Shown: positions 30,467-41,480, counted from the stretch's first letter. The stretch: 64,000 nt of DNA from Hoyosella sp. YIM 151337 (GCF_026041215.1 NZ_JAPEIQ010000013.1:372001-436000); one strand, 5' to 3'. A program made the numbers and translations. The notes: generated by a model not told the origin, from the letters alone.

Positions 30467-31348
30467 GTGCCGTCGAACCAGGAACGCAGGGAAGCCGCTA
30501 AGAACAAGCTCGAACAAGAACTGAAAGCGCGAGCTGACCACGATCGGCGCAAGAAACAACTCACAATCGCTGCGGTTGTCGGCGGTGCGGTACTCGTCAT
30601 CGGTGCGGCGGCTGTCGTTTTCGCAGTCACCAGAGGGGACGATACGGACACAACCGCCACCGACGATCCGCTGACCGAGGCCACGGAAGATCCGTGGGAG
30701 ATCCCGGAACCTGAGGCGCTGCCAGCGGCCCGGGCCGAAGCACTGCCCCCAACCGTCGACTGCTCCTACACCGAGGCCGCGATGCCCGCGGCGCGCGAAG
30801 CGGAACTGCCCCCGGCCAGCGACGTCCCCACCGAAGGCACCGTCGATGTCACGCTGGAGATGAGCGGCGGACCAGTGACCCTAACGCTCGACCGGGCAAA
30901 ATCACCGTGCACAGTGAACAGTTTTGTCAGCCTCGCGGAGCAAGGCTTCTACAATGACACGGAGTGCCACCGGCTGACCACGGGCGGGATTTTCGTGTTG
31001 CAGTGTGGTGACCCCAGCGCGACCGGATCCGGTGGCCCAGGATACGCGTTTGCGGATGAGTTTCCGCGCGACCAGTACGCCGATCTGTCTGAAGAGGACA
31101 TGATGTTCACCCAGACCATCTACCCGCGGGGTACGGTCGCTATGGCGAATGCGGGGGCCAACACCAACGGCAGCCAGTTCTTCCTCGTGTACGACGATTC
31201 GCCACTGGCGCCGGCGTACAACGTCTTCGGCACTATCGACGATGAGGGGCTCCGCGTGATCGACGAAGTCGCAGCAGGCGGTGCGCCGGAAAACGACGGC
31301 CCACCCAACGCCCCGGCAGACATCTCCACGGTGACGGTCAGGGGCTGA
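30467..31348 (+). CDS. Membrane-anchored cyclophilin-type peptidyl-prolyl isomerase
   Basis: 293 residues from the GTG at 30467, which has GGGAGG ten bases upstream; a more upstream GTG at 30431 lacks such a site. The layout is a short coiled-coil-prone cytoplasmic segment (NQERREAAKNKLEQELKAR), one transmembrane helix, an acidic Pro/Ala/Glu linker, then the cyclophilin domain. Domain motifs are SPCTVNSFVSLAEQGFY, ECHRLTTGG, LQCGDP and NGSQFFLVYDDS. It resembles M. tuberculosis PpiB (Rv2582), which lies at the same place between the hisS region and relA. A role in folding exported proteins is an inference. Confidence 0.92.
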   Translation: MPSNQERREAAKNKLEQELKARADHDRRKKQLTIAAVVGGAVLVIGAAAVVFAVTRGDDTDTTATDDPLTEATEDPWEIPEPEALPAARAEALPPTVDCSYTEAAMPAAREAELPPASDVPTEGTVDVTLEMSGGPVTLTLDRAKSPCTVNSFVSLAEQGFYNDTECHRLTTGGIFVLQCGDPSATGSGGPGYAFADEFPRDQYADLSEEDMMFTQTIYPRGTVAMANAGANTNGSQFFLVYDDSPLAPAYNVFGTIDDEGLRVIDEVAAGGAPENDGPPNAPADISTVTVRG

Positions 31349-31353
31349 TCACG

Positions 31354-32154
31354 ATGACGCGTGCACGCCGAGTCGCCGCAGCAGTCGCGGCACCGGCATT
31401 GCTTCTCGCCTCGTGTGCGGGAGACACTGAACAAACCGCCGACGCGAATGGCGTGCACACCAGCCCCGGTGCTCAGACCACCGGGGCTTCACCCACCGCT
31501 ATGACGGCGCCGCTCGAGACGGCGCCCTTTGATGTCGCCGCTGCGCGCAGCGAGCCTTTGCCCGACGAGGTGCGCTGTCAGTACGAACGCGCAGGTAATG
31601 CGGCCAGGCCAGTTGACTTTCCGCCGGACGAGCCCGTTGCGGCAACGGGCACACTGCCCGCACGGATCGAGTTGCGTGAGGGAACGATTGATGTTCTTCT
31701 AGATCGCGCGAAATCACCCTGTGCCGTGAACAGCTTCGTCAGTCTCGCCCATCAGGGCTACTTCACAAGTACTATCTGCCATCGCCTCACCACCCGCGGC
31801 ATCTACACACTGCATTGCGGAGATCCGACAGGCACCGGGATTGGCGGGCCCGGTTACGTATTCAATGAGGAGTTCCCCGCGGATCAACTCGCTGCGGAAG
31901 GCGGATCTCGCGATGTCAGCACAACTTATCCGCGTGGCACTGTGGCGATGCGCAGCCAGGACGACGGTAAGAATGGCAGCCAATTCTTCATCGTGTACGA
32001 CGATTCACCGCTGACGCCGGTATACACCGTGATCGGCACGGTAACCGACGGGCTCGACATCGTCAGCGACATCGCGAGTGCGGGCGCCACACCAGAGCAC
32101 CAGGGCTCCCCCCGCCAAACGGTGCAGATCATGAACGTTGTTGTGGACGACTAA
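31354..32154 (+). CDS. Cyclophilin-type peptidyl-prolyl isomerase lipoprotein (tandem paralogue)
   Basis: 266 residues, five bases after the preceding cyclophilin. The N-terminus is a lipoprotein signal (TRARRVAAAVAAPALLLASC, lipobox LASC) and replaces the coiled coil and helix of its neighbour. After a low-complexity linker the cyclophilin domain follows with the same motifs: SPCAVNSFVSLAHQGYF, ICHRLTTRG, LHCGDPTGTG, NGSQFFIVYDDS. Note LHCGD here against LQCGD in the neighbour: a Gln that normally lines the active site is His. The pair clearly arose by tandem duplication, and both products face outward. Confidence 0.9.
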   Translation: MTRARRVAAAVAAPALLLASCAGDTEQTADANGVHTSPGAQTTGASPTAMTAPLETAPFDVAAARSEPLPDEVRCQYERAGNAARPVDFPPDEPVAATGTLPARIELREGTIDVLLDRAKSPCAVNSFVSLAHQGYFTSTICHRLTTRGIYTLHCGDPTGTGIGGPGYVFNEEFPADQLAAEGGSRDVSTTYPRGTVAMRSQDDGKNGSQFFIVYDDSPLTPVYTVIGTVTDGLDIVSDIASAGATPEHQGSPRQTVQIMNVVVDD

Positions 32155-32173
32155 ACGAATCCACGCTGCCGGG

Positions 32174-34573
32174 TTAGGAAGCTGACGTGACTCGGTACAC
32201 GTCGTAGACGCCCTCAACATTGCGCACCACGTTCAGCACATGACCCAGGTGCTTAGGATCCCCCATCTCGAACGTAAACCGGCTGATTGCCACCCGGTCG
32301 CCCGACGTCGTCACCGACGCCGACAGAATGTTCACCTTCTCGTCCGCCAGGGCTTTCGTGACGTCGGACAGCAAGCGGTGCCGGTCAAGCGCTTCGATCT
32401 GAATGGCGACAAGGAACATCGAGTGCGGGGACGGCGCCCAGCGCACGTCGATGAGCCGCTCCGACTCGGCGCGCAGCGAGCCGGCGTTCGTGCAGTCCGT
32501 ACGGTGCACACTGACCCCGCCGCCACGTGTCACGAAACCCATGATGTCGTCACCTGGTACCGGTGTGCAGCACTTCGCGAGCTTCACGAGCACGCCATCC
32601 GCACCTGGCACCTCCACACCCACATCGCCCGCAGTGCGGCGCTGCCGTTTCGGCATCGAGGAGGGCGTTGACCGCTCAGCGAGCTCTTCTTCGGCGACCT
32701 CGACGCCGCCGAATTGAGCCACGAGCCGCTGCACCACGTGCTGTGCCGACACGTGATGCTCACCCACCGCGGCGTACAGCGCGTCCACATCCTGGTAGCG
32801 CAATTCGCGTGCCGTCGCGGCCATGAGGTCACCGCTGAGGATTCGCTGCAACGGCAAGCCAGTCCGGCGGACCTCTTTCGCTATCGCGTCTTTGCCTGCT
32901 TCGAGCGCCTCCTCCCGGCGCTCCTTTGCGAACCACTGCCGGATTTTCGTTTTGGCACGTGGCGAAACAACGAAGCTCTGCCAGTCACGGCTGGGTCCCG
33001 CGTTCGCGGCCTTCGACGTGAAAATCTCAACAACTTCACCGTTGTCGAGCTTCCGTTCCAGCGGCACGAGACGGCCGTTCACCCGAGCGCCGATACATCG
33101 GTGGCCAACTTCCGTGTGGACGGCATAAGCGAAGTCAACAGGCGTCGAACCTACCGGAAGCGTGACCACATCACCCTTCGGCGTGAAAACGAAGATCTCC
33201 TTGAGCGCGAGGTCATAGCGCAGCGATTCCAGGAATTCGCCCGGATCGGCGGCCTCACGCTGCCAGTCGAGCAACTGACGCATCCAGGCGATGTCGTCGA
33301 CTTCAGTCGCGTCGGACGAATGCCGGCCCTTGGTTTCTTTGTAGCGCCAATGCGCAGCGATGCCGTACTCCGCGGTGCGGTGCATCTCCTGCGTCCGGAT
33401 CTGTACCTCAAGCGGTTTGCCTTCAGGGCCGACCACCGTGGTGTGCAGTGACTGGTAAACCCCGTAGCGAGGCTGTGCGATGTAGTCCTTGAACCGCTGT
33501 GCCATCGGCTGCCATAGCGAGTGCACAACGCCCACTGCGGCGTAGCATTCGCGAACCTCGTCGCACAGAATCCGGATGCCGACGAGGTCATGAATCTCGT
33601 CGAAGTCTTTCCCTTTGACGATCATCTTCTGGTAGATCGACCAGTAGTGCTTGGGGCGGCCTTCGACCACGGCGCTCAGTTTGGCTGCAGCGAGCGCGTC
33701 GTTAATTTGCGTGCGCACTTTTTCGAGATAGATGTCGCGTGAGGGGGCACGGTCCGCAACGAGCCGCACGATTTCCTCATACCGTTTCGGGTGCAGGATA
33801 GCGAACGCGAGGTCCTCAAGTTCCCACTTCACAGTAGCCATGCCAAGCCGGTGTGCGAGCGGCGCGATCACTTCAAGGGTCTCGCGTGCTTTGCGCGCCT
33901 GCTTCTCGGGCGGCAGGAAACGCATTGTGCGCATGTTGTGGAGGCGGTCAGCGACTTTGATCACCAGCACGCGCGGATCACGAGCCATCGCGATGATCAT
34001 CTTGCGGATGGTTTCCGCTTCCGCTGCCGAACCGAGAACGACCTTGTCGAGCTTGGTGACGCCGTCGACGAGGTGCGCGACCTCATCTCCAAACTCTTCG
34101 CGGAGCTGATCCAGGCTGTAGCCGGTGTCTTCAACAGTGTCGTGCAGCAGCGCCGCAATTAACGTTGTGGTATCCATGCCAAGCTCAGCCAGGATGGACG
34201 CGACGGCAAGCGGATGCGTGATGTAGGGATCACCGGACTTGCGGACCTGTTCGGAATGCCGGGCTTCGGCCACGTCGTAGGCGCGCTGCAGAGTCGCGAG
34301 CGGTGCTTTCGGGTAGAACTCGCGGTGAATTGCAACGAGTGGTTCGAGCACTGGTTTGATGCCAGCGTTGCGGCCGGCGGTCATCCGCCGGGCGAGGCGC
34401 GCGCGTACCCGGCGAGATGCGGATGCCGGCGCGCTAACGAAACCGGGTGACTTCGGTGCGGGTGGTTGCCCCGACGGCTGGCCGGTGTCATCGCCATGGG
34501 GGTTCGCTGGGCTCACTGACGCGCTGGGGCCCGAACTGAAACCCGAGCGCGTTGATCCGGGATCTTGACCCAC
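32174..34573 (-). CDS. relA: Bifunctional (p)ppGpp synthetase/hydrolase
   Basis: Rel-type stringent response enzyme of 799 residues. Order: a disordered Ser/Pro-rich N-terminus, the HD hydrolase domain ([12 protein letters not shown]), the synthetase domain ([29 protein letters not shown]), TGS ([15 protein letters not shown]), the zinc-finger/helical region with [13 protein letters not shown]-type cysteines, and a C-terminal ACT domain. Both catalytic domains look intact, so it should make and degrade (p)ppGpp. The GTG at 34573 was chosen because GGAGG lies seven bases upstream. It follows apt, as in mycobacteria. Confidence 0.97.
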   Translation of the reverse strand: MGQDPGSTRSGFSSGPSASVSPANPHGDDTGQPSGQPPAPKSPGFVSAPASASRRVRARLARRMTAGRNAGIKPVLEPLVAIHREFYPKAPLATLQRAYDVAEARHSEQVRKSGDPYITHPLAVASILAELGMDTTTLIAALLHDTVEDTGYSLDQLREEFGDEVAHLVDGVTKLDKVVLGSAAEAETIRKMIIAMARDPRVLVIKVADRLHNMRTMRFLPPEKQARKARETLEVIAPLAHRLGMATVKWELEDLAFAILHPKRYEEIVRLVADRAPSRDIYLEKVRTQINDALAAAKLSAVVEGRPKHYWSIYQKMIVKGKDFDEIHDLVGIRILCDEVRECYAAVGVVHSLWQPMAQRFKDYIAQPRYGVYQSLHTTVVGPEGKPLEVQIRTQEMHRTAEYGIAAHWRYKETKGRHSSDATEVDDIAWMRQLLDWQREAADPGEFLESLRYDLALKEIFVFTPKGDVVTLPVGSTPVDFAYAVHTEVGHRCIGARVNGRLVPLERKLDNGEVVEIFTSKAANAGPSRDWQSFVVSPRAKTKIRQWFAKERREEALEAGKDAIAKEVRRTGLPLQRILSGDLMAATARELRYQDVDALYAAVGEHHVSAQHVVQRLVAQFGGVEVAEEELAERSTPSSMPKRQRRTAGDVGVEVPGADGVLVKLAKCCTPVPGDDIMGFVTRGGGVSVHRTDCTNAGSLRAESERLIDVRWAPSPHSMFLVAIQIEALDRHRLLSDVTKALADEKVNILSASVTTSGDRVAISRFTFEMGDPKHLGHVLNVVRNVEGVYDVYRVTSAS

Positions 34574-34665
34574 ACGATCACCTCCCGCGCGTTCGCCAGC
34601 CCTCATAACCTAAGGAACCAGTCCACGCGTCACAGTTGCTTTCCACTCTCCTGCAACTCTAATCC

Positions 34666-35247
34666 TCACCCGCTCGACAGCACCGTCAGTGGTACCCCTC
34701 CAAGGCGTTCGCGCCCCTTGAGATCCGGGATTTCGAGCACTACTGCCGCCGCAGCGACCTGTGCACCTGCGGTCCTCAGCAGATCCATTGCTGCGGCCAG
34801 TGTGCCACCGGTAGCAAGCACATCGTCGATCACCAGGACGCGCTGACCTGTGAACTGTATTCCGCTAGCGGGTATTTCGAGTGCGGCAGTGCCGTACTCC
34901 AGGGTGTACGCCCGCGTATGCACCGGTGGAGGCAACTTACCGCCCTTCCGGACGGCGAGCACCCCAGTGCCCAGCCTCAGCGCGACAGCGGAACCGAGCA
35001 GGAACCCGCGTGAGTCGATTCCGGCGACTAGGTCGATGTGCCGAACGTCACCGCGTTGTCCCGCTTTCGCGAGTCCCTCGACGACTGCGCGCAAGCCAGC
35101 CGGATCGGCGAAAACCGGGGTCAGATCAGCGAATGTCACACCCCGCTGCGGGAAGTCAGGAACGATTCGGGTCAGCCTCGCGATATGCGCCGCCACCTCT
35201 TCGGACAAGCGTGCGCCGACCCCGTCTTGTGGATCAGTGTCGGTCAC
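34666..35247 (-). CDS. apt: Adenine phosphoribosyltransferase
   Basis: Salvages adenine to AMP with PRPP. The PRPP-binding motif VLVIDDVLATGGT is intact, with FPQRGVTFADLTPVF near the N-terminus and AGIDSRGFLLGSAVA and AVRKGGKLPPP in the middle. From the GTG at 35247 the protein has 193 residues, close to family length. The longest frame would add 46 residues, most lying within the upstream lipoprotein gene. Encoded immediately upstream of relA in the same orientation; adenine salvage and (p)ppGpp metabolism are commonly neighbours in actinobacteria. Confidence 0.95.
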   Translation of the reverse strand: MTDTDPQDGVGARLSEEVAAHIARLTRIVPDFPQRGVTFADLTPVFADPAGLRAVVEGLAKAGQRGDVRHIDLVAGIDSRGFLLGSAVALRLGTGVLAVRKGGKLPPPVHTRAYTLEYGTAALEIPASGIQFTGQRVLVIDDVLATGGTLAAAMDLLRTAGAQVAAAAVVLEIPDLKGRERLGGVPLTVLSSG

Positions 35248-35249
35248 CG

Positions 35250-36980
35250 TTAACCCCGAACCCACTTGTCCATGTTCCAGCCCGCTCCTGCGCGTGTCGG
35301 ATTTGGGATCACACCCACCACTGATTCGTCGGACGCCACAGTCCGAGGCTGAGCTGTAAGAGGCACCGATGGCAGCTCGTCCCACGAAACCCGCTCGGCC
35401 TCCGCGAGCCGCTCGAAAAGTGCGTCCTGCTGCCCAGTCACCGCGAGTTCGGCGACGAGGCCGTCAATGGCGTCGAACGAGAAAGCCCCGAGGTTCAGCG
35501 GGCTGTTCGAGTGGAAAGTCAGCAGCTGCGCTGCTGGCGAGGCTCCACCAGGTCCCTGAACACCGCCCGCACCGCCGAGCACGATGTCCACTTCACCTTG
35601 ATCCATCGCCGACCGTGGATCAAACGCAGGCGAGCTGATGTTTTGCACGATGATTCCCGCCTCACTACACGTGCGCGCGATGAAGGAGATTGTTTCTTCG
35701 CGCCGCCGGTCCGGCCCGATGTAGCCGACCCGTATACGGGCGCCGTCAAGTTCAGGAAATGCACGTGCAGCTTCCGCATCCGGCTGGATGAACGCTTGCT
35801 GGCCGCCACCAGCAACGAAGCCGTATCCCGGCATGCCTGGGGGCATGACCCGGGACCCTGCGACACGGCCGTACCGGCCGCTCAATTCGTCGTCGTCGCC
35901 ATACAACGGCGCAATGACGTCATCAGCGATTCGCTGCCGCGGCAGGCACGCGGCAAACGCCCGCCGCGCATCGACGTTGCCGAAAATGCCCCGCGTGTTG
36001 AAGATCAGCTGTTCGACGTTCATCCCGCCGACCGGTTGTTCCGTAAACCCGTTGGTCTCCAGTCCTGCGAGCGATCCGGCACCGGTATCGAGCACCTGGA
36101 TGTCACCGCGGCCGACCGCCTCGCGGATATCGCGGCCCGTGAAGATCTGTATGCGGGGCGTTCGCGGCGGATCGCCCCACCACGCAGGGTTGCTAGTCAG
36201 TACAAGCCCGCTCTCCGCGGTGAATGATTCGATCATGTACGGCCCCGAAGACGGGAACAGTGAGAGGTCCAGCTCACCGGGCTGGAGCGCCCACCCGTTG
36301 TTCCAGAAGTCCGCCAGCCTCGTCAGCGCGTCGACATCCCCCTCATTGACTGCCGCAACGATGTCAACATCGGTGACCCGGGCCGCGACGTGCGACGGCA
36401 TCACGGTGGTCGCCGCGAAGAGTGAGCGCCACTCAGCGAAGGGACGGCCCTCGCGCAGCTCTACGCGGGCGTGCTTTGTGCCTGGCTCACACACGACGTT
36501 CTCTATGTCGGCGAGCCCCCAGTCACTGGCGGCGTCGAAGAGTCGCTCTGACTCGCCGTCTTCGGGACCGGGAGATGTGAACCGCCCGCTGCCCGCTGCC
36601 CAGGTGAGTACTAAGTCGTCACAGGTAATCGGTTCACCGTCGGAGAACACCGCCTCGTCCCGAATTGTCACATGGAGGACAAAAGCTTCACCAGGCACTT
36701 GTTCGATGGTTCCGAAATCGCGATCCTCGATCGGCGTGCCGTTGGGTCCGGGATAGCTAAGGCCGGTCAGGGTGCGCCCGAATACCGCAGGAGCGGCGGA
36801 TAACGCTCCGCTGACGGTGTTCGCGTTGTAGGTCGTGATCGGCGCGTCCACGCCGTATCCGAGCGTGACCTCGCGCTGCTGATCCCCTTCTGCGCAGCTG
36901 ACCAGCCCGCCCACAGCAATGACGGCCACGGTCGCGGCCGTGCCTGCCTTCACTCGCCGCCACCTGGACTGTGTGCTCAT
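35250..36980 (-). CDS. ABC transporter family 5 solute-binding lipoprotein
   Basis: 576 residues from the ATG at 36980, which has GGAAGGA upstream. The N-terminus is a lipoprotein signal ending in the lipobox VSC (GGLVSCAEG). The mature protein matches peptide/nickel-type SBP family 5: EVTLGYGVDAPITTYN, AVFSDGEPITCDDLVLTW, SSGPYMIESFTAESGLVLTSNPAWW. The same reading frame is open for 234 codons upstream, but that part is an out-of-frame shadow of secF. No permease or ATPase gene is near. A lipoprotein gene of this family occupies the same slot between apt and secF in M. tuberculosis (Rv2585c). Confidence 0.92.
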   Translation of the reverse strand: MSTQSRWRRVKAGTAATVAVIAVGGLVSCAEGDQQREVTLGYGVDAPITTYNANTVSGALSAAPAVFGRTLTGLSYPGPNGTPIEDRDFGTIEQVPGEAFVLHVTIRDEAVFSDGEPITCDDLVLTWAAGSGRFTSPGPEDGESERLFDAASDWGLADIENVVCEPGTKHARVELREGRPFAEWRSLFAATTVMPSHVAARVTDVDIVAAVNEGDVDALTRLADFWNNGWALQPGELDLSLFPSSGPYMIESFTAESGLVLTSNPAWWGDPPRTPRIQIFTGRDIREAVGRGDIQVLDTGAGSLAGLETNGFTEQPVGGMNVEQLIFNTRGIFGNVDARRAFAACLPRQRIADDVIAPLYGDDDELSGRYGRVAGSRVMPPGMPGYGFVAGGGQQAFIQPDAEAARAFPELDGARIRVGYIGPDRRREETISFIARTCSEAGIIVQNISSPAFDPRSAMDQGEVDIVLGGAGGVQGPGGASPAAQLLTFHSNSPLNLGAFSFDAIDGLVAELAVTGQQDALFERLAEAERVSWDELPSVPLTAQPRTVASDESVVGVIPNPTRAGAGWNMDKWVRG

Positions 36981-37006
36981 TCCCGGCCGTCCTTCCCGGA
37001 GAGTTG

Positions 37007-38254
37007 TCACCGCTTTCGTTTGCCCGTCGGCCGTGCACCCGGGCTCGGCGCGCGCCCGCGGCGGCCGGAAGACTGGGCGTCCGGTGCGGTCACCCTGGAT
37101 TCTGCACTGACCGCTGGGCCAGTTGTCTCGGCAGTTGCCGACGCAGCAGTTGGGGTCCCGCCGACAGCGACCGCGGCGCCGCGCGGGACCCCATTGCGCT
37201 CTGCGCGTTTTTCCAGCACCAAACGCGAATGTTCGCGGACCTCTTCGGTCCGTTCCTTCATCCACACCAGCAGCGGTGTGGCGAAGAAGATCGACGAATA
37301 CGTGCCGACCAGAATGCCGACAAGCTGCACGAGGGCCAAGTCTTTGAGGGTGCCCACACCGAGCATCCAGACTGCCACGATCATGAGTGAAGCGATCGGC
37401 AGAATACTGATGAGCGAGGTATTGAACGAACGCATCAGGGTCTGGTTCACACCCAGGTTTGCCTGCTCGGCGTACGTTCGTCGGTGCGTCTGCAGAACCC
37501 CGCGAGTGTTTTCTTGCACCTTGTCGAACACGACGACCGTGTCGTATAGCGAGTAACCGAGAATCGTCAGGAGACCGATAATCGTCGCGGGACTGACTTC
37601 GAAGCCGACGATCGCGTACACCCCTGCGGTCACGGTCAGGTCGAAGATGACTGCCGCGATCGCCGCGAGCGCCATGTACCACTCAAAGCGCAAAGAAATG
37701 TACACGCACACCAGGACCAGGAACACGATCAGCGCGATAATCGCTTTTTCGGTTACTTGGCCGCCCCAGGTTTCGCTGACTCCAGAGACGCTGATGGCGT
37801 TGATGTTCGGTGTGCCCGTTTCGTCCACAGGCTGAAACGCATCGAACAGGGCTCGCTGCACCGTTTGGATCTGCGGCTCGTCGAGCGCTTCCGATCTGAT
37901 CTGGATGGATGCTGTTGCACCCGTGCCCACGACCTGTGTCACTGTCGGGCTGATGCCGATCGCTTCGGAAAACACCTCTTCCGCTTCGGTAACTTCGATC
38001 TGACCGGCGGGAAGCTCGACACGGGTACCACCGGCGAAGTCGATGCCGAAGGTGAAGCCGCGCACTAGGATTCCAGCGATGGAGATCGCTACGAGTACGG
38101 CGGTGAGAAGGAAGAAAAACTTGCGGCGGCCGATGATGTTGAAAGCACCCGTACCGGTGTAGAGACCGTACAGGAAGCCGTGCCGGGGCATGTCTTCGGG
38201 GCGCGGCGCGTCCTCCGGGATCGGTGACGTTGTCGTCACATCGGGACCGGTCAT
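37007..38254 (-). CDS. secF: Protein translocase subunit SecF
   Basis: Six-helix RND-type membrane subunit of the SecDF-YajC accessory complex that uses proton motive force to assist protein export. 415 residues: an N-terminal helix, the periplasmic P1-like loop ([13 protein letters not shown]), then five helices including [22 protein letters not shown] and RVREN-type VQENTRG. A C-terminal Ala/Thr-rich basic tail of about 75 residues is longer than in enterobacterial SecF but usual for actinobacteria. It overlaps secD by four bases. Confidence 0.97.
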   Translation of the reverse strand: MTGPDVTTTSPIPEDAPRPEDMPRHGFLYGLYTGTGAFNIIGRRKFFFLLTAVLVAISIAGILVRGFTFGIDFAGGTRVELPAGQIEVTEAEEVFSEAIGISPTVTQVVGTGATASIQIRSEALDEPQIQTVQRALFDAFQPVDETGTPNINAISVSGVSETWGGQVTEKAIIALIVFLVLVCVYISLRFEWYMALAAIAAVIFDLTVTAGVYAIVGFEVSPATIIGLLTILGYSLYDTVVVFDKVQENTRGVLQTHRRTYAEQANLGVNQTLMRSFNTSLISILPIASLMIVAVWMLGVGTLKDLALVQLVGILVGTYSSIFFATPLLVWMKERTEEVREHSRLVLEKRAERNGVPRGAAVAVGGTPTAASATAETTGPAVSAESRVTAPDAQSSGRRGRAPSPGARPTGKRKR

Positions 38255-39846
38255 ACCTGCGCCTCCTTAGCCGCAGCGGGCGTCTTCGCCAGCGCTGCCC
38301 GTTCACGCGCCACCTGAGTGATCGCACCAAGCCCATTGAATCGCGGGTTGGCCAGCAGCTTCGACTTCGTAGCGAGCGCGAGAATTGGGTACGTCACCAT
38401 GAACACGACGACCAGGTCAATGATTGTGGTCAGGCCAAGCGCGAACGCGAAACCCTTCACCTGGCCGACGGCCAGGATGTACAGAATCGCAGCGGCAAGG
38501 AACGACACGGCATTGCCCGTCAAGATGGTGCGCCGCGCTCGCTGCCAACCGCGTTCCACCGCGGAGCGGAAACTTCGTCCTTCCCGCATCTCGTCCTTGA
38601 TGCGCTCGAAGAAGACGATGAAGGAGTCGGCGGTCATGCCGATACCAATGATGAAACCGGCGATAGCGGCGAGATCCAGCGTGAAGTTCATGTATCGGCC
38701 GAGCAGCACCAGAATGCCGTACACCAGAAGCCCTGCCAGACCCAGCGAGAGTGCGGCAACGATCCCGAGCAGGCGGTAGTAGGCCAGCGAATAAATCAGC
38801 ACCGCGATCATGCCGATCGCGCCCGCGATCAACCCGGCTTCAAGCGAGGCGAGCCCCAGGGTTGCGGAGACAGTCTGCGCTTGAGAGGACTCGAATGACA
38901 AGGGCAGCGCGCCGTATCGCAGCTGGTTAGCGAGGTCGCGGACTTCCTGTTGTGTGAAGTTTCCGGAGATCGAGGTCGCACTGCCCGCGGGCGTGGGTTC
39001 GCGGATCACCGGTGCACTGACGATCGCGGTGTCGAGCACGAAGGCTGCCTGCTGCCCCACGTTTTCTCGGGTGAACGTCGCCCAGGAACGTCCCGCCTCG
39101 CCCTGGAAGCGGAATGACACCTCCCACCGCGCTTGCTGCTGGTTGTAGCCGTCGGTGACACTGCCGCTGTCTATGTCCTCACCCTCAAGGAAGACAGGTC
39201 CGAGGAGGTACACCGACGTTCCGTCACTGCTGCACGTCACAAGCGGCAAGTCGGGAAGGTCGTTTCCCGCGAGTACGTCGTTAGGTGCGCACTCATGCTC
39301 TGCGAGAGCCTGTTGCTGGACCTCGGGGTCTTCACTCTGGCGCAAGTCTCGAGCGGCGCTTACTTGCGCAGCGAGCTCTTCCGGGTCGAGAGCCGCAGCG
39401 ACCGGCTCATCGTCGTCGTCCGGGGCGAGTCCTGTGTCAGCATCTTCCGGCGCTGGCGCATCTGGTGCTGGCTGCGAGGTAATGACGGGCCGCACGAACA
39501 TACGTGCTGTTTGGCCGAGTGTGCGCGCCTGCGCTCCGTCTTGTCCAGGAACCGTGATCACCAGGTTGTCGCCGTCAACGACAACCTCCGAACCTGCGAC
39601 ACCGAGCCCATCGATGCGGGTCGAGATGATCTGCTGTGCTTGACGCAGCGCGTCCTCGCTGGGCCTCGACCCGTCCGGTGTGACTGCGGTCAAAACAACA
39701 CGAGTACCACCCTGTAGATCAACACCAAGCCGCGGCGTCGTGCCGCGGTCCCCCGTGAAGAACACAAGCAGATAGCACAGTGTGAAAATCACTCCGAAGG
39801 CGCTCAGCACTCGAAGCGGGAATCTCCGTCGATTCGACGTTGCCAC
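38251..39846 (-). CDS. secD: Protein translocase subunit SecD
   Basis: 531 residues. The first transmembrane helix is near residues 12-30. The large outer domain holds [12 protein letters not shown] and, unusually long and acidic, a [20 protein letters not shown] linker region. The C-terminal five helices contain [21 protein letters not shown], the hallmark of SecD helix 4-5, and [17 protein letters not shown]-type segments. With SecF it forms the energised late-stage export machine. Coupled to secF by an ATGA/GTGA-type overlap, 62 bases after yajC. Confidence 0.97.
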   Translation of the reverse strand: MATSNRRRFPLRVLSAFGVIFTLCYLLVFFTGDRGTTPRLGVDLQGGTRVVLTAVTPDGSRPSEDALRQAQQIISTRIDGLGVAGSEVVVDGDNLVITVPGQDGAQARTLGQTARMFVRPVITSQPAPDAPAPEDADTGLAPDDDDEPVAAALDPEELAAQVSAARDLRQSEDPEVQQQALAEHECAPNDVLAGNDLPDLPLVTCSSDGTSVYLLGPVFLEGEDIDSGSVTDGYNQQQARWEVSFRFQGEAGRSWATFTRENVGQQAAFVLDTAIVSAPVIREPTPAGSATSISGNFTQQEVRDLANQLRYGALPLSFESSQAQTVSATLGLASLEAGLIAGAIGMIAVLIYSLAYYRLLGIVAALSLGLAGLLVYGILVLLGRYMNFTLDLAAIAGFIIGIGMTADSFIVFFERIKDEMREGRSFRSAVERGWQRARRTILTGNAVSFLAAAILYILAVGQVKGFAFALGLTTIIDLVVVFMVTYPILALATKSKLLANPRFNGLGAITQVARERAALAKTPAAAKEAQV

Positions 39847-39908
39847 GAACTCTTCTCCTTGACAGTGTGGCTAGTGACCGGCCCGTCATAGGCCGGAGCG
39901 GTGCCGCG

Positions 39909-40277
39909 TTACTGCCTGCCTGATTCCGGACCGCGCTGGTCGAATCCTTCGGGGCTGTCAAATCCGCTAGCCTCAGTGGTGTCAGCGGGTTGGGCCGATC
40001 CGGCCGCCGCGCTCTCAGCATCCTCTTCAGTCACAATGTCGCGCACCACAACGCGCAGCCATGTCGTTACCACGCCAGGTGCTATCTGAATATCTACGGT
40101 GGTCTCCCCCAGTGCCACGACCTCACCGTACATACCTGACGTCGTCATCACCCGGTCCCCAATGGTGAGTGCGTCCTGCAGCGTCCGCTGACGATCAACT
40201 TCCTTCTTCTGCCGCCGCACTGAAAGGAAAAGCGGAACCAGAAGGAGGAGTACGAGTAGCGGCAGGAGCAGTTCCAT
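39909..40277 (-). CDS. yajC: Preprotein translocase subunit YajC
   Basis: 122 residues: an N-terminal transmembrane helix (MELLLPLLVLLLLVPLFLSV), a basic stop (RRQKKEVDRQ), then the compact SH3-like YajC core with GDRVMTTSGMYGEVVALGE. An acidic, disordered tail completes it. It belongs to the SecDF-YajC accessory complex and heads the secD-secF run. About 105 bases separate it from the ruvB stop upstream; I saw no strong hairpin there. Confidence 0.95.
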   Translation of the reverse strand: MELLLPLLVLLLLVPLFLSVRRQKKEVDRQRTLQDALTIGDRVMTTSGMYGEVVALGETTVDIQIAPGVVTTWLRVVVRDIVTEEDAESAAAGSAQPADTTEASGFDSPEGFDQRGPESGRQ

Positions 40278-40382
40278 CAGTGTGTCAATCCTTGAGTCGA
40301 GGTATCTGCAGGCTCAGGCGGATGTCGCCCGACCAGTACACCAGTGTGCCATCAACCGTGCGTGATGCCGAGTTATCATCGA

Positions 40383-41480
40383 TCACAATTCGCCCGCGTC
40401 GAACAGTGATGCAGGTTCTGCTCGCTCCCGCACGGCTATTCCCGCGACAGTCGTGTCAGGCGGCGGAACCAGGCCCAGGTGCTCCCAGGCCGCCGCCGTC
40501 GCGACTCTGCCGCGGGGTGTGCGCGCGAGCATACCCGCCCGCACGAGGTACGGTTCGCACACCTCTTCGACTGTGGCTGGCTCTTCACCCACGGCGACGG
40601 CGAGTGTCGCGGCACCGACCGGTCCGCCGTTAAAGCTTTTCACCAGCGCGAGAAGCACAGCGCGGTCGAGTCGATCGAGCCCTAGATCATCCACGTCGTA
40701 GACCGACAGCGCCGCCCGTGCGACCTCAATTGTCACCACACCGTCTGCGCGGACATCCGCGTAATCGCGCACTCGCCGCAGCAACCGGTTGGCAATTCGC
40801 GGTGTACCGCGTGAACGGCGTGCTATTTCCGCGCTGGCGTCTTCTTTCAAACGCACGCCCAGTATCTGCGCGGAACGCAGGAGAATGCGCTGTAATTCAC
40901 CCGCATCGTAGAAGTCCATGTGTGCGGTGAAACCGAACCGGTCCCGCAGCGGTCCGGTAAGAGCACCTGACCGTGTAGTGGCGCCGACCAGTGTGAACGG
41001 CGCGATTTCAAGCGGGATCGACGTTGCTCCTGGCCCCTTGCCGACGACCACATCGACACGGAAGTCTTCCATCGCCAGATACAGCATTTCCTCCGCTGGC
41101 CGCGAGATACGGTGAATCTCGTCGATGAACAGAACGTCGCCCTCGACGAGATTGCTGAGCATCGCCGCGAGGTCACCCGGGCGTTCCAGCGCCGGGCCCG
41201 ACGTGAGCCGCAGCGATGTTCCCAGCTCGGAAGCGATAATCATCGCGAGGCTCGTTTTGCCGAGCCCCGGTGGGCCCGACAGCAGGATGTGGTCGGGCGC
41301 AGCGCCTCGCTGTTTAGCCCCAGACAAAACGAGGTCCAGTTGCTCACGGACCTTCGGCTGTCCAACGAAATCCCGCAGACTTCGCGGCCGGAGGCTGCCT
41401 TCGACATCTCCGTCCCCATCGATAACCCCAGGCGAAACCGGCCGTGCACCAGAATCTTCAGGAGCGGGCGAATTACTCAT
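40383..41480 (-). CDS. ruvB: Holliday junction branch migration ATPase RuvB
   Basis: AAA+ motor of 365 residues. Walker A GPPGLGKT at residues 69-76, Walker B FIDEIHR, sensor 1 in [19 protein letters not shown] with the arginine finger, and the C-terminal winged helix with [16 protein letters not shown]. An N-terminal extension of about 28 residues precedes the family core. It starts within a four-base overlap of the ruvA stop and is last in the ruvCAB operon. Confidence 0.98.
   Translation of the reverse strand: MSNSPAPEDSGARPVSPGVIDGDGDVEGSLRPRSLRDFVGQPKVREQLDLVLSGAKQRGAAPDHILLSGPPGLGKTSLAMIIASELGTSLRLTSGPALERPGDLAAMLSNLVEGDVLFIDEIHRISRPAEEMLYLAMEDFRVDVVVGKGPGATSIPLEIAPFTLVGATTRSGALTGPLRDRFGFTAHMDFYDAGELQRILLRSAQILGVRLKEDASAEIARRSRGTPRIANRLLRRVRDYADVRADGVVTIEVARAALSVYDVDDLGLDRLDRAVLLALVKSFNGGPVGAATLAVAVGEEPATVEEVCEPYLVRAGMLARTPRGRVATAAAWEHLGLVPPPDTTVAGIAVRERAEPASLFDAGEL

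Noticed and set aside
34574-34606. Upstream start for relA
   Set aside because: The GTG at 34573 has a near-perfect GGAGG at good distance; the upstream ATG would place that site inside the coding region.
36981-37682. 234-residue N-terminal extension of the solute-binding lipoprotein frame
   Set aside because: It lies wholly inside secF in another frame, is extremely Arg-rich and precedes a normal lipoprotein signal at 36980.
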